From assembly GCA_023313575.1 (NCBI GenBank), contig JAJTTP010000003.1, positions 2,046,001 to 2,110,000 on the forward strand: a DNA stretch of 64,000 nt, written 5' to 3'. The notes beneath the pieces were generated by a model, which worked only from the letters and a program-made list of their open reading frames with translations, ran no database searches and was not told where the DNA came from. Every line of letters starts with the position of its first letter. Within the stretch, counting starts at the first letter, position 1. Positions 49,504 to 61,559 of this stretch are shown here, in pieces. The position numbers and the translations under genes were made by a program. Origin of the DNA: Eutypella sp. D-1 (taxonomy: Eukaryota > Ascomycota > Sordariomycetes > Xylariales > Diatrypaceae).

Positions 49504-49673
49504 ATGCTCCGTAGAGTCTTTTTTTTTGGGTTTTGTAAATTTTCGTTCATGTTAGGAAAAGCTAGGAAATCTCGTCTGTAGTCGTCCCCACATATGTTCT
49601 GATCGCCGATTTTTTGTGTGTATATACTCAAGACAACATGGGGTCGTTTCGTTCGTTTGGTTGTTATCCTGGA

Positions 49674-49696
49674 CTCTCTCTCTCTCTCTCTCTCTC
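49674..49696 (+). repeat. CT dinucleotide repeat
   Basis: About eleven CT units followed by a short C run; non-coding. Confidence 0.85.
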
Positions 49697-50742
49697 CCCC
49701 TCCTCTGTATGCGTGTCTCCTAATCTCCCATCTCCAAGATCCCTGTCCCAAAGACCCTTCCCGACTCGATCAACCCATATAAGGAGGGCAGAGAGAGAGG
49801 CAGGAAGGCAGGGAGAGGGAGCATGTGTATATATGCGGGAGTGGGAGAGTGAGAGAGAGAGAAAGAGAGAGAAAACTAAGACGACCCCAGAGATTACGCA
49901 AGATGAGAGAAGCCGATAAAGGGGGAAAGAAGGAACGTGTACGTGTGTGTGTATGTATCGTTCCCCCCAATCAACCATGATTCCTGCGAAGCGACTGTCG
50001 TTGCTGCTGCTGCTACTGCTGCTGCTGCTGTATTGTGCCGCCGAATGATGATGAGAAGAGTGGGGAGGTGTATGTGCCCGGAACACCAATTCTGAACCGG
50101 GGGCAAGAAAAAAGATGAAAGGAGAAGCGGCCATGTCATGCCGCGGTGATTTAGTGATCGTGACTGTAGATGCGGTTCTGCCGCGATGATATATCTCTCC
50201 ACGCCCCCTCCCTATAATACCAGTCCGGACCCATGATCTCTCAATGAGATTTATAGTTATAGTAGACGTTGTGTCGAGGGGTGGGAGGCAAAGAGGACGT
50301 TCTATGCGTCTGTCTGTGCTTGATCCAGAGAACCGCCAAAAAAGGAAAAGGGAAACAGTATGAAAAAAAAGCAGAAAACAAGAAAAGGAAAAAGAAAACC
50401 CTCCAAGTAGGGCCAAGAACACGAAATACAAGAGAGGAGGGGCAAAAAAGGTCAAAAGAATGAAAGACCCCCTGTCGAAAGGTTCGATGTCTTGAATGGG
50501 AACCGATGGCAAGATAGTTTAGGGGGTCTCTCATGACTGCAGGTCAAAAACTGAAACTTCGCAACGAAAAGGGAGGAAGAAAAAAGAGTAAACCAACGCA
50601 AACGCATGATATAAAAGGAAAAGGGGGGATGAAGCCGGCGGCGAATATAGAAAGCCGCTCCATCCCAAACAACCAATAATGCCTCAGGTTAAGTCAGGTT
50701 AGACCACCTCGCGAGGCTGGTGGTGACTTGTGGTGATCGTGT

Positions 50743-53700
50743 TTAGATCCAGTTACCCTCGGGCTTCTCAACGGGCTTGCTCTGCCTCTTCTTGCTCTGC
50801 CTCTTCTTGCTCTCCTCCTGCTCATTCTGGTCATCCTCGTTCTCCTTCTTGCTCTCCTTCTCCTTGGTCTTGTTGCTACTGCCACTGACGCTACGCTGAG
50901 CCTTGGTCTCGAACTCGCGGACCTTGCTTCTGACATCGCCCTCCTTGACCTCTCTCTTGTCCTCGTTGTTGCTATTGTTGCCAGTGGTAGTAGTGCCAGT
51001 GACGGGGCTAGCAGCGGCGTCGGCGAGGTTCTCGCGAGGCAAGAAGGTAGACGCCGAGGCCGGAGGCGACGACGTGGGAGTGTACGAGGAGGGGGCAATA
51101 TCGGGCTCGGAGCTCGGAGTCGAGGGGCGCGGCTGGGGCATGAGATCTGGCAAGACAACCTCGGAGAGCAGTGCGTCGCCGAGTCCGTCGCCCACAGTGG
51201 GCAGCGCTGGCGGCATCCGGAACGCGAAGTCGTGCACCACGGTGCCGTCGCGGTTCGTCACCGGGTGGTCGGGGCGGACGGGCGTGGGGCCGGAGGACGA
51301 CGAAGGAAACGCAGAAGAACCGGAAGCAGGGCCGGGGATGGCGCCTGCAGCGCCCATCGTAGTCACCGGCACCAGGTTCTCCAGCCAGCTGTCGACCGAG
51401 GGCGACTCCGTCAGGATGCTACCCGTGGATCCCATTGACGACGAAGGCGACAGGCCGGTGGCAGTGTCAGCGGGGGTCAAGGCGGGGCGGACGGTCGCGG
51501 GCGTCACGGTCATCGATGTACGCGTAGACGAGGCGATGGAGGCATGATTGTAGCCAAGGCCACGAGTCGCAGCGGCAGGAGGGACAGCAATGCCGGAACC
51601 GCCGCGGACGATGATGGGAGCGCTGACTCGGCGGAATTGGGGGCTCATTCCTTGCTGCTGTACACCACTTTGAGGGCGGCCGCCATAGCGCTGCTGCACG
51701 TAGGACTGCGGGCGAGCGGGCGAGCGAGCCGGGATAGCGGGCGCGCGGTTGGCACTGGCAGAGGACGAAGAGACGGCATGTCGGACCGGCTGGATCATGT
51801 CCGTGACAGGGCGAAAGCCAGTGTAGTCTGGTTCCGAGTCCGTGTCGTTGTCACTGCCCGCGTTCTCGGCGGCGGTGTCCTCATTATCGACGTTGTTTTC
51901 ATCCTCGGCAACATCGTCCTGAGTAGTGGCCGCGTTGGTATCGACAGAGCTTTCCTCGTCGTTCATGTAGTTGCCATTGCCGTTGTCATTGCCGCCGAAG
52001 ATGGTGCTGGTGGTGTTGTCGTTGTCGAAGGGGAAGCCGATATTGCCGTCGCCGGGCTGCTCGCTGTCGCGCAGTGCGATCGCCTTGTGCAGATACTCGA
52101 ACTCCGGACCTTCAAAGATGCCCCCTCGGGGACGCGGCGAGACGGGGTCCCGGCCACTCAGGCGCTGTCGCGCCACCATGCTGTAGTCGGGCGTCTCGTC
52201 CAGCTCCGTGGTGGTGGTGGAAGCCTGGGTCGGGGTGGACGGTCTCACGGTCTGCGAAGAAGTCTCGGCCTGGACTTCGACTTCGGCCTGGCGGGACGGG
52301 CCCTCTCCGGCATTGTCGGCGGAGGAGTCCTCCTGCACGCCCGCGAGTACGGGATCCGGGATCGGATCCATGTCTATAGAAAGAAATGTTATGTTAGTGA
52401 GATGACTCTTGATGGTAACTTGACTGATTTAACGACAAGGGGAGCTGTATGATTCTAACATTGATAGGTGAGTGGAGGGGGGTGTTGGAGGAATCAGCGA
52501 AGCCATAAGGAGAACATGAGTGATAGATCAAGAGGTAAGTTCCATGATAGGGTTGGTTGTGGTGACTAAATAGCATGAAGTAAACAAATGAGAATGAACA
52601 AGTGACTCACTGGACTGCGTGCCGAACTCAGAGCGAGTCTGCAATAGGCCCGCGATAGGCGACCTATCGGCGATCATGGTGAAGGCCCGGCGGACAATGT
52701 TCTTCTTCTCGACGCCGGCGACGTTGCTGTCCTTGTAGGAGTGTCGCTTGACGATATTCAGAGGCGCGGGAGTCATCGCCATGACTGAAGGGGTGCTAGG
52801 AAGGGCGGGGAGGCGCTCAAAGATGCCGAGGCCACGATCGACCTTCTTGCCTTTCTTATCACTCCGCTCCTTCTTCTCCCTCTTCTCCTGTTCCTTCAGT
52901 TGCTTGGCCATGTCCTCGGCTTGCTTGTCGAGGGCCTCCTGGCCAGTATAGACGCGGTGGCTGTTGAAAGCAGTGAAGGGGGTGATTATAGAAAAGCGGC
53001 TCGCAGGTCTGGAGTAAATGATTGATTCGTCGACTTCACGGGATGAGCTATGGCCTTGGGTCTCGCCATTGTCCTGGCCTTCATCATTGTGATCAACTTC
53101 ATCGAACTCACGCTCTGCGACGGTACCAGTAGACGCGGCGGCAGGCAGGCCAGAGGGGCCCGCCTCCGTAACGCTAGTAGAAGGGATGACAAGCTCGTCT
53201 TGCTCTTGGTCTCTATTACGTCTATTGGGAGTCGCGGGTAGCATTCGACGCATAGCACGAATAGGGGACAGGTTGGTGAGCTGGGTAGTGTCGATACGAG
53301 GAAGACGAGCCATCATGTGAGATCGAGGGATGCCGCGGGGCGGTTCCTCAGCCTGAGCCCTGTGCTCAGTCTGGACTTCAGCGGCATCCTCCTCATCCTG
53401 CTGGAAAAAGTCAGGGGGAGGGGAAGTCATAGGGCCCGAACTCCTGAGCTGAGGAGGCACCGATAGAGAGGACGTAGGCCTCTGTCGCACTCTATATTGC
53501 TCCCGCATGGTCAGTGGAGTGACTGGAACATATACAAGCTCCTCTCTACGACCACCAGGTCCCGCTACAACAAATGAGTTAGTCTCTGGAGGTCAAATTC
53601 AAGAAGTGATTGTTCGGTTTGATGGGCTGGGTACACAAGCAACTCCGGGGCTTTTTTTCTCAAAACAAATAAAAACGAGTCAAGATTGAAGCTTCCACGC

Positions 53701-54198
53701 CAACTTTGGGAAACGATAGGGCGTTGCATTGTATCACCCCACAGGGAAAAACAATTTCGATGCTCGAATTCGATGGGAAATGAAAAGGATAGCTCAACAC
53801 GACTTACCAGGAAGATAACCGACGTGAATGGGTGGCGGCATGCCGCTGTTGTCAGGAGTCTCAGGTCTGGGCTCTCTGTCGGTCATGTCATCCATCTCGA
53901 TGACACGCGGCTCACCATGGTGGCTGTTATTGATCATGTTCTGGCTAAGTGCGTTCAGAAGGCTCTTTTTCTTCTTCCTAGTGCGCGCCAGCAAGACCGC
54001 TAGGACGATGATGACCGTGACGAGGACAGAGCCCACAACGGTCGAAACCACGATGACAGGCATCTTCCAAGAGTCATCATAGGCCTTGTACTTCTCATCA
54101 CGTCGAGGAAATGAGGTGGTAGGGGCTACAGTAGGTACCATGACGGACGATGTGTCCGATGGGACACCGGCAAAAATGCCAACTGGGGTGGGAGGCAT
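50743..54198 (-). CDS. Orphan single-pass membrane protein with long disordered cytosolic tail
   Basis: Exons: 54198-53808, 53564-52611, 52373-50743; 2976 nt, 991 aa, all junctions in frame. I do not recognise a family. Residues 1-46 are Pro/Thr/Val-rich and probably extracytosolic. One strong membrane helix spans about 47-70 (VSTVVGSVLVTVIIVLAVLL) and is followed at once by ARTRKKKK, a stop-transfer signal that places the rest in the cytosol; there is no cleavable signal peptide. The remaining 920 residues are Ser/Pro/Glu/Asp-rich with a charged, Lys/Glu-rich, possibly coiled segment in exon 2 (around DKQAEDMAKQLKEQEKREKK) and a second one at the C-terminus. The layout, a tiny outer stub with a large flexible tail, resembles fungal plasma-membrane anchors or sensors, but this is only an analogy. 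The third exon opens with an in-frame Met, so a separate shorter gene there cannot be excluded. Confidence 0.7.
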
Positions 54199-56741
54199 TC
54201 TGATGACAAAGTGCTAGTGTTGCTCAGTGGAAAGATAGTATAGTATGGGCAATAACACGATGTCACGAAGGAAGGGAGGAAAGAATGTGTAGTCAAGCGA
54301 CCGGACGCGTTGCTGTCACCGACTGGCAAACCGCGACCGGTGGAAAGAGTGTGAGTTATGATCTGCTTGCAGAATGGCTGTTAAATAGTGGATGAAGTGT
54401 TGCTATGTGTAGCTGGCCTGGAGTAGTATCTCGGGTCAGTGATTGTCTTGGTTGAGATGATGAAAAGTAATAGTAGTAGTATTTTTTGGGCAATAGAAAA
54501 CAAGAAGGGGAGGCAGTAGGGGAAACACAAGTCGGTTTTGGGTTTTGCTCTACCCTGGGGTAGTAGTTGAAGAAGATAATGAAAACAAGAAGAAAAACAA
54601 ATAAAGGTAACTATACTTACTAGATATTCGAGTCCGAATTTCGAGCCTCGAGCTCACCAAGACAAGGCCAGCGAGATCGAAGGCACTGTTGTGATGAGGA
54701 GAAGGTGACAGGATGAGGGCAAGGTGAAAGGTGAGAAGTGAGAGAAAGATTGGGGAGAAAGGAAAGTTGGGGGGATGGTAGGTAAGAGGCAGGAAGTCCA
54801 AAGAAACCAAAACAAGTAGGTGGGCAGGAAAATTCTTTACTTCACTTCCAAGTCCAGGTGATCAATGGAGCTAGGGCTGTACGTATGTGTTTATGAAGTA
54901 CCCCAGGGCTTTCCCCAAAGTCAAGACAGTGGTGGGAGAGAGTAGTGGGAGGGAGAGAGGAAGAGAGAAGAGAGTGGGAGGGAGGAGGGGGGGGGATTAA
55001 GAATGGGAAATTACCAGCTGGTACATATATGAACCAGTGTTGGTAGCAGGCAAAGAGGTATACCACATACTTGTACGTGAGGGGAACTGGAGTATTATTT
55101 GCTCTGTACTTTCTCAAATGTACTATGGTGGGTGGCCCTCGCCTTAGCAGGCCATGACATCGCCAGCAAGGTCGACGATATGATCACTAGTTGCGCCAAG
55201 AGAGGCATAGGGGCGTGGGGACCTGTGTAATGTAAGGCAGGGGCCGCCGCAGCCTGACCCGCTTGGGATATATGTTTCATGACATAAGCCAGTATTTCCC
55301 TGGAAGACACTCTGCAGGTTTTCCTACACAGGGCTATACAAGAGCCAACTTGAGCATGTGCAGAATAAGCCTGAATCATTATTGGAAGGTCATGTGAGGA
55401 CCAGCAGATATCCCTAGAAGCCAGCCCACTGGAAGTATTCCTTCACCAGGCAAGCACATCCCTTTGAAGACAGTATATGGGTATATTCAGGAGTCGGGTA
55501 CTTGTGAACCTCTTTTACCAGCAAGGAATTCGAGCCTATTATTCATTATGTTATAGATAGTTGTTTACCATTGCGCATATGCGTGAATGGCTATCCAATG
55601 GAAGCACCAGCTTCCGGATCATAGCAAACAAGGGCTGTGTTTCATTCACAAATGAGAACTACAGGTCTTGCAGTAAATGCTTGGAGTTGTAGAATATGGC
55701 CCATGAGAAGTTCACTCAGACCCTGTTGTATTTGGGGCGAGTTATTAATGTTGGGATGCAAAAAGCCAGCACAAAGTCAGGGCGAAGCAAACACTGAACA
55801 ATCCCTGAGAAGGTAATATTATTTAATATCGTGGGGGGCCAAAGTGACTATAATGTATTACATGCAGGAGTGTAAACTGGCACATCTTTATCATGGATAC
55901 ATTACAAGGCAGGTAAGGTGAAGGCCTAAGTGTTCCAGCTGGGCTAGACAGACATCTTGTAGCTAGTCTTCAAGACAGATTGTCTTTGTACACCATTGTT
56001 GGGATGGGGATGGCAACCTATTATTTTATGCCGGCGCTCTAGGGAATAGAAAATGAGGTTGTCCGAAGACGGGGGGTGTGAAGTTCCTTTTATTGCTTTG
56101 TTGATTGCGTGATTGTTCTTTTTGTTGCCAGTATGGTAGAGCCCAATTTCCATTCTTTTCTGGTTTGAAGTTGACAATGCAAATAAAATACCCCAAAAAG
56201 GATCAGTAGACAACGAGGGGTGGGCTGTGTTGAATCTTCGTTAAAGCAAGACGTCGTGATCTTATTGATGGCCGGCGGGTAAAAGTATAGGAGGTGGCCC
56301 TGAGGTCACGTGAAACTAATTATCATCTGTTATACCTAATATTTGTATACTTAGGTACTTATATCAGGGTTTGGGCCAATAGCCCCCTAGCAAGAAGGCA
56401 CCAGGCCGGATTTTAATATTGGACTTGACACTTGCTTCAGGGGAAGCGATAGCAAGCCTTAGAGCTCCGCGTTATAAGCTGGCATGTTTATAAGGAACCC
56501 ATAATAATCTTCCCCAGGGCAGCTGCATGGTAGTCATACCTAGTTATGTGAATAGAAAATATTATACAAGTTCAAAATAATGTGTTATGTGATGCGGCTA
56601 TATCGAAAATAAATTTAAGCAAGGAGGCAGTCGCTGGCTTGCAATTAGCTAAAGCAAAATAGTAGGTTGTATCAAATGTGTGAATAACACACATATGTGT
56701 GGGATATATCAGAAGTTGGGAAGCTAGGTGGAAAGGCGGGC
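54199..56741. other. Gene-free spacer with a degenerate repeat-like stretch
   Basis: 2.5 kb between two minus-strand genes. The right half is AT-rich. Around 55291-55480 three related segments of the form ATNTCCCTNGAAGNCA recur, suggesting decayed repetitive DNA. GA-rich tracts lie at 54920-54995. No supportable gene; an 89-codon minus-strand frame at 55944-56213 resembles nothing I know. Confidence 0.5.
55290..55485 (+). repeat. Degenerate repeat-like segments
   Basis: Related strings TATTTCCCTGGAAGACA (about 55293), GATATCCCTAGAAGCCA (about 55407) and CACATCCCTTTGAAGACA (about 55455) occur within 200 bases. The divergence is high and the spacing uneven, so this is a tentative call. Confidence 0.3.
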
Positions 56742-57625
56742 TCATATCTTGGTTCGCCTGCGATGGGAGAGGCTGCTCCTTGGCGACTCAGGCTCTCTAA
56801 CCCACTCCAAAACACGACGCCACACCATTTCCCCGTCGTGCTCCATGTCGATAAGGGCCTGCAGCTTTGCCCACGCCTTTTCGTTCATGGAGTCAAAACC
56901 GAACCACCTCAACGAGTCGTGCATCCGCAGCCTGGCTGTTTCCGCGTCCTTCTCGGGGTGTCCCTGGAAGGTGAGGATGGTTCCCTCCTCGTTCATAAGA
57001 CATTGATTCCCTTGGGCTAATTGGCGGAACCCGGGTGCTGGGCTAGCTACCTCGCGTCGATGGTGCTGATGTAGCCTGAAGGAGTCAAGAGCAGCGGCGT
57101 TTGGGAAGAACGCTCTTCCCTCCTCGGTGAGATTCACGGTGGCTACCCCCAGCTAGGCGGATGTGTTAGTCGAATGCAACGGTTGGGTCGCGAAGTTCGT
57201 GCGAGGGTAGGCCGGGTGAGCCGATGTGGTCCTTTCGGACTTACCTCTGGCGGAGTCGCCTCCACCACTCTACCACCGAAGATTCTGGCGATCGTCTGGT
57301 GGCCCCAGCAAATACCGAGGATCTTCTTCGATGGATACTTGACCACGAGGTCTTTAATAAACTTGTGGACATCCAGTATCCACTGATGGCTCTTTCGGGG
57401 GTCTACGTTGCCGCCTCCAAGGACGATCAGGTCGAACGCGGACGGGTCCGGGAACTCGCCTTTATTAGCAGTTTCGAAGAACGTTAGCTGCGCGTCAGGC
57501 GCGACCATACCTATGGTCCGCACATAGGACGCCCTTATTGCGGGCAGTAATCGCGATCGGTAAGAGTTCAGGAGCACAGCGATTTTGAGAGGCAGCGCGT
57601 CGGCTCGACGCGTGGTGTGTTCCAT
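56742..57625 (-). CDS. Class I glutamine amidotransferase-like protein
   Basis: Exons 57625-57245 and 57152-56742, phase-0 intron of 92 nt, 263 aa. The protein is a stand-alone GATase1 domain like the GMP-synthase-type amidotransferase homologs of yeast (YLR126C group). The triad is complete: nucleophile Cys106 in GICWGHQ, His192 and Glu194 in GHPE. Family segments ILGICWGHQTIARIFGGRV and the block around FRLHQHHRREV are well kept. Such proteins can hydrolyse glutamine or gamma-glutamyl compounds; the real substrate is unknown. No synthase partner domain is fused or adjacent, and flanking genes offer no pathway context. Unread-through of the intron would end in a stop about 32 codons later. 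Confidence 0.85.
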
Positions 57626-57959
57626 AGTGGCGGGTCAATCAACGTAAGCCTTGGCCTGGGCCCTGGGGAGCTGTAATATGAAAGAACCTCGAGGAATGTA
57701 AAGTTCGCGGGGAGATAATCGTAATGGCATGTCTGTTGAAGACTTGCACGGACCCGGAGTCACTATTGTGTCGACGTCGTTGAGGACATGGACTCCCTAT
57801 GCCTCTCAAGTGTTCACTCAGCAGAGTTGGTTGCTATGTAGAATGAATGGCCTTCTTATTCTGCGACGGAAGAATGTTAGTACCAACTACCGAAGTACCA
57901 AGGCCAGACCCTTGCAAAGGAGGCCCGTGTGACCGCTGCCAGTGGCATCCAATCAGCGC

Positions 57960-58440
57960 GATACATCTGGGTCACTTAATCATTGACTAATGTTGATAAT
58001 ATTGGTAGGGATTCGAGAAGACGAGTGTGGGTGGGTCACGATTCCCCATTGCTTACCTAGAATAAAGATAGAAAAAGGAGATAGATGACATGATCCTCTA
58101 GGGCTGGGCTATTATCTGCATATCGCATCTTTTACCTCACAACTATACTACTGATTTATGATCAATTATACGATACGATCGCTCAGGGACGGATATAGGG
58201 GTCAAGAGGCTGTTTTCCATGAATGTAAAAGCTAATATAAAGCAACTATAGATAAGCTATCTTCCTACGCTTTTCGTTAGCCAACATAAAAAGCAAAGTA
58301 AGGCTATTATTAAACGTATCTTTTATGTGACACTACCGCTACATTATTCCGACTTTCAGACCCAGTGAAAATGGCATTTTGTAACCGAATCCGTCACATG
58401 GGTAGCGCGAGCGCCAAAATATCACAGCCTTGAAACCTAA
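57960..58440. other. Possible RIP-mutated DNA
   Basis: AT-rich, TpA-dense sequence without coding potential. Repeat-induced point mutation converts CpA to TpA in fungal repeats and leaves such traces. Judged by eye only; no transposase remnant was recognised. Confidence 0.3.
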
Positions 58441-61253
58441 CTCATCGCGGACAATTTTATGGTCGAATACTGGCCGTCACACTTGTTTTCTCTTACTATT
58501 AAGTCGCGTCATGTCATTCGACTTGTTACCCCTCATGTAAAACGACTTCTCATCTCTCAACCATCAGACACCGTAGTGAAACCGAACACTTACAAAGTGA
58601 GCCGAAATACACGGTCAAGCCTCAAGGAGGTGATGGCCGATTCTAGAAAGGGCCATTGGAGAAGGAAATGATCCTTCATAAAATGGGAACTTCTATCATC
58701 CGCTCTTACCACGTATTCAGCATCGAAAGGATTTCGAATCCGAACTTGGTGTTTAATGAACTGGCGTTTGAGACAAGGGGGTGAAGTACTAGTTGATCTA
58801 CAGAAGAGATGGGGTCTCGAGGGGGGCGTGATTGGGCTGACCATGGACATACGGGAAAAAGGAGCCGCAGCTAAGGGGCCTGGACCGCATACAACCTGGC
58901 TTAAACGTACTTCTGGGGGGACGGTTGGAAGGATGGGGTGGAGAACGCTACCCAACGAAGATGCCTCCCAACGGCCCGTCATGTCTCAGGAGTATATAGC
59001 AGGAAGTGTGCAAATTTTGGTATTTATAACGGGAAAGAACGCCACATCACGGTTATCACATCCCCGCCGAACAGTTCATGTGCGTTCTGATGATGGGCAG
59101 ACGTGCTTGCATTAATACCTTACACAGCTTCACAGCTGCAGCGGAACTAACGGCCCGGACACAAAACACTAAACGGACGTGTCTACGAGAGGCCACCAGC
59201 TCAGTGCTCAGGCCTGAATATATCGAGATACTGATGTCATCGAGCCCGGGGACACAGGATGTGTCAGCCTCGCTAGCTTCTCTCGGTTCAAACGAGCAAG
59301 CCGAGATTATGGTAAACAGAGATCCGGCTGGCGCCGTGGTTCAGGGGTGTATCTCCCTCGGAACTTACACCCGACCAAACGTTTTTGTGGTCGCCTGACA
59401 AGCTCCTGCCTTCTCCAAAACAGGTCTATTCGTCTATTGGACGGGATACCAGTGTAGCTGGGGCCATGCCACGCACTGTCCGAGGCGTATCAGAGGCCAG
59501 CTCAGTGAATTTTGTCTTGGATCAGGATTCGCTCCCACACTCCACATAAATCCACCCCCGCGCAGTTATGCCGTGGGCGTCTAGTCTACAATGCATATGT
59601 GAGCAACCGCGGCGCTGTAGAATTCGACCATTCCGCAATACTACCCCATGCACGGCACTCCAAGAGGAACATCCTTATCTAGTAAGGCCTAGAAATCTGT
59701 GGTCAAGAGGGGGGGCGATCCTCAGTGACGAGTAAGATATCAATACGCTCCGCTCTTGAACACTCTCATATATCATAATATTCTCGAGTACGGACGACAT
59801 GCGTGATATGGCCTGACGAAAAGCAAGCGATGTCACGACGAAACCGGGTTATCCCACAGGGCAAGGGGTAATAGCTATTACAAGGTGGGAAACACGTGGG
59901 TAGCATATCTAGATCAGCACATGGTACTTCATGTCTCGGCAGCCAGTGGGAGGTCCACCCCACGGGTACCGAGTTGCGAGGTGCACCTCGTAGGGCCATA
60001 AATACATCACGACGGGCTCTCACTTTGACGCCGGCGTGAACCCATCAGACATATGTACATCGGAGATCAGACCAGGGTCTATCTTGATTATCTAGATATA
60101 ATATTAAACCAGTCGTTGGCAAAAAGGGGAGGTGCTGCAAGATTGGGATGATGCCGCCAACCGCTGTCGCCGAGAATATCAAACCCTAGGCCGGGATCGA
60201 AACCCAAAGTAACGCACAAACATGGGAGGGGCTTATGTACATACTTGGGGGCCCAATGGGCCAAGTTCCGGCGTGTGTGGTTGGCTGTCAGCAAGTACTT
60301 CGCAGCTGGGCAGACATGGATCTGCTGAGCGTTCTGCTAACCGGGGAACCGGGGCAGCAAGGAGAGGCATTAAGGCATGCTGATGCCAGTGCTTGCAGAT
60401 ACACATGCAAGACATATGCTAGCTATCACCTAAATATAGGGATGGAGCCTATAGGCTTCGTTATATAGACAGTTTGTCTACTGCGCTAGTTGACGTCTCC
60501 TTATGCAGGAATATGTCAGTTGAATAGGCAGAGCAAGAATGATAGTAAAAGTGGCTCCTTGGCCCCTTGCGAGAGGATTGACAACGACCTACTTCACGAG
60601 CTCATTACCTAGGAGGGACTCAGTCTCTCGTCGGCCGTGGGAAGGATCGGGAGGAGAAGGTGGGAGGTACCGTGCCCGTGGACGTTTTGGGACATGAATT
60701 GTCGCTTTGAGAATGGCTTGCCTTGCCGGAATCTCCACCCGGTCTGTCAAAAATTTTCCCTTCACCCCATGACCTTGCTCTAGGCTTCGAGGGGGTCGGC
60801 GGCTCTGCCGATATGATATGTCTTGGGCTAAATCTGGAAAAGACAATGAAGATGAGTCCCGTGGGAGCAAGACTCGTTAATTCATAGTATTAGTAGCTAT
60901 ACAGCTCGAGAAAGCTGCCGACATTGTTGATTCATTTCCTCTTATTATCTCATTATTATATCGTAGACACTTCTCCTATCCTCACTATAGATTAGATCCC
61001 GCCTATCAGGCTGTACACTTAGAGTTGTGATTTCTCCTTGTCGAGCTAGTGTCAAGACTAGGTACACTATACACACGCCTTGTCGTCACCGAGATTGAAA
61101 CTCCTGAGTTGGACAGGAAAGAGTTTCTGCAGGTGTATCTTGCCTGAAATCAGCGGCAAGAGCAAACCCAAGTGTGTTAACCACAGGATTAGCTCTGCTG
61201 AGGCTTTTTGTGGTCAAACCGCTGCCTGTGATATTGCTGTACGAACGTCTAAC

Positions 61254-61330
61254 GGAACCGGTTCCTGACTCACTCTCGGGAGCCCGCACAGGTGTCCTGC
61301 ACCAACCACCAAAGCATACCGGTTCCTGAC
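61254..61330 (+). promoter_or_regulatory. 13-bp direct repeat with a GGAACCGGTTCC palindrome
   Basis: ACCGGTTCCTGAC occurs at 61257-61269 and again at 61318-61330, 61 bases apart. The first copy lies in the perfect 12-bp palindrome GGAACCGGTTCC (61254-61265). AACCGGTT is the known core site of Grainyhead/CP2 factors, which fungi also have. The pair lies 230-305 bases before the Myb-like start, which suits a regulatory role; the role itself is inference. Confidence 0.45.
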
Positions 61331-61559
61331 CGCCAGGCCCGACTGCAGGCATACCCAACATCTAGCGCTAACGGCGAAGCTCTGAACAGCTCGGGGAGCG
61401 GGGTTCTTGAAGTATACTCACTGGCCGCAGACAGGTGTGGACGGCCGATAAGGTGGCGGGCGGTGAAAGTATCCGGCAGTAGGTGAGGGACCTGCCACTA
61501 TACGGTGCGGTACGATTGCAGAGAAACGAGGGGGGAGACAAGAAGGAAGGAGCGAAAAC

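Larger units (their letters stand above)
48669..50742. other. Gene-free convergent spacer with microsatellites
   Basis: 2.1 kb between convergent mip1 and the membrane-protein gene. It contains a TTCG tetranucleotide array (49465-49503), a CT repeat (49674-49696), GA-rich tracts near 49790-49875, a CTG-rich stretch near 50000-50035 and A-rich tracts. Open frames of up to 282 codons on the minus strand are products of these repeats (Ser/Phe/Leu runs) and are not supported. Confidence 0.6.
57626..61559. other. Gene-free spacer, partly AT-rich, upstream of the Myb-like gene
   Basis: 3.9 kb. The part around 57960-58440 is AT-rich and dense in TpA (for example AAGCTATC, CTATTATTAAACG), as expected of DNA mutated by RIP, though no parent element can be recognised. 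From 58500 to 60900 base composition is more balanced, but open frames remain under about 130 codons and none shows a recognisable domain. The final 350 bases are the probable promoter of the Myb-like gene and contain a 13-bp direct repeat. Confidence 0.5.

Noticed and set aside
49664..50512. 282-codon minus-strand frame
   Set aside because: Made of Ser/Phe/Leu repeats encoded by CT/GA microsatellites.
51544..52452. 302-codon plus-strand frame, and a 214-codon one at 50903-51547
   Set aside because: Antisense to exon 3 of the membrane-protein gene; low-complexity Val/Gly/Arg sequence caused by the codon bias of the real frame.
58700..58760. Sequence GGATTTCGAATCC resembling a tRNA T-arm
   Set aside because: No acceptor, D or anticodon stem can be paired upstream, and the B-box has an extra base.
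58756..59115. 119-codon plus-strand frame
   Set aside because: Overlaps a 130-codon frame on the other strand; no domain, unclear splice context.
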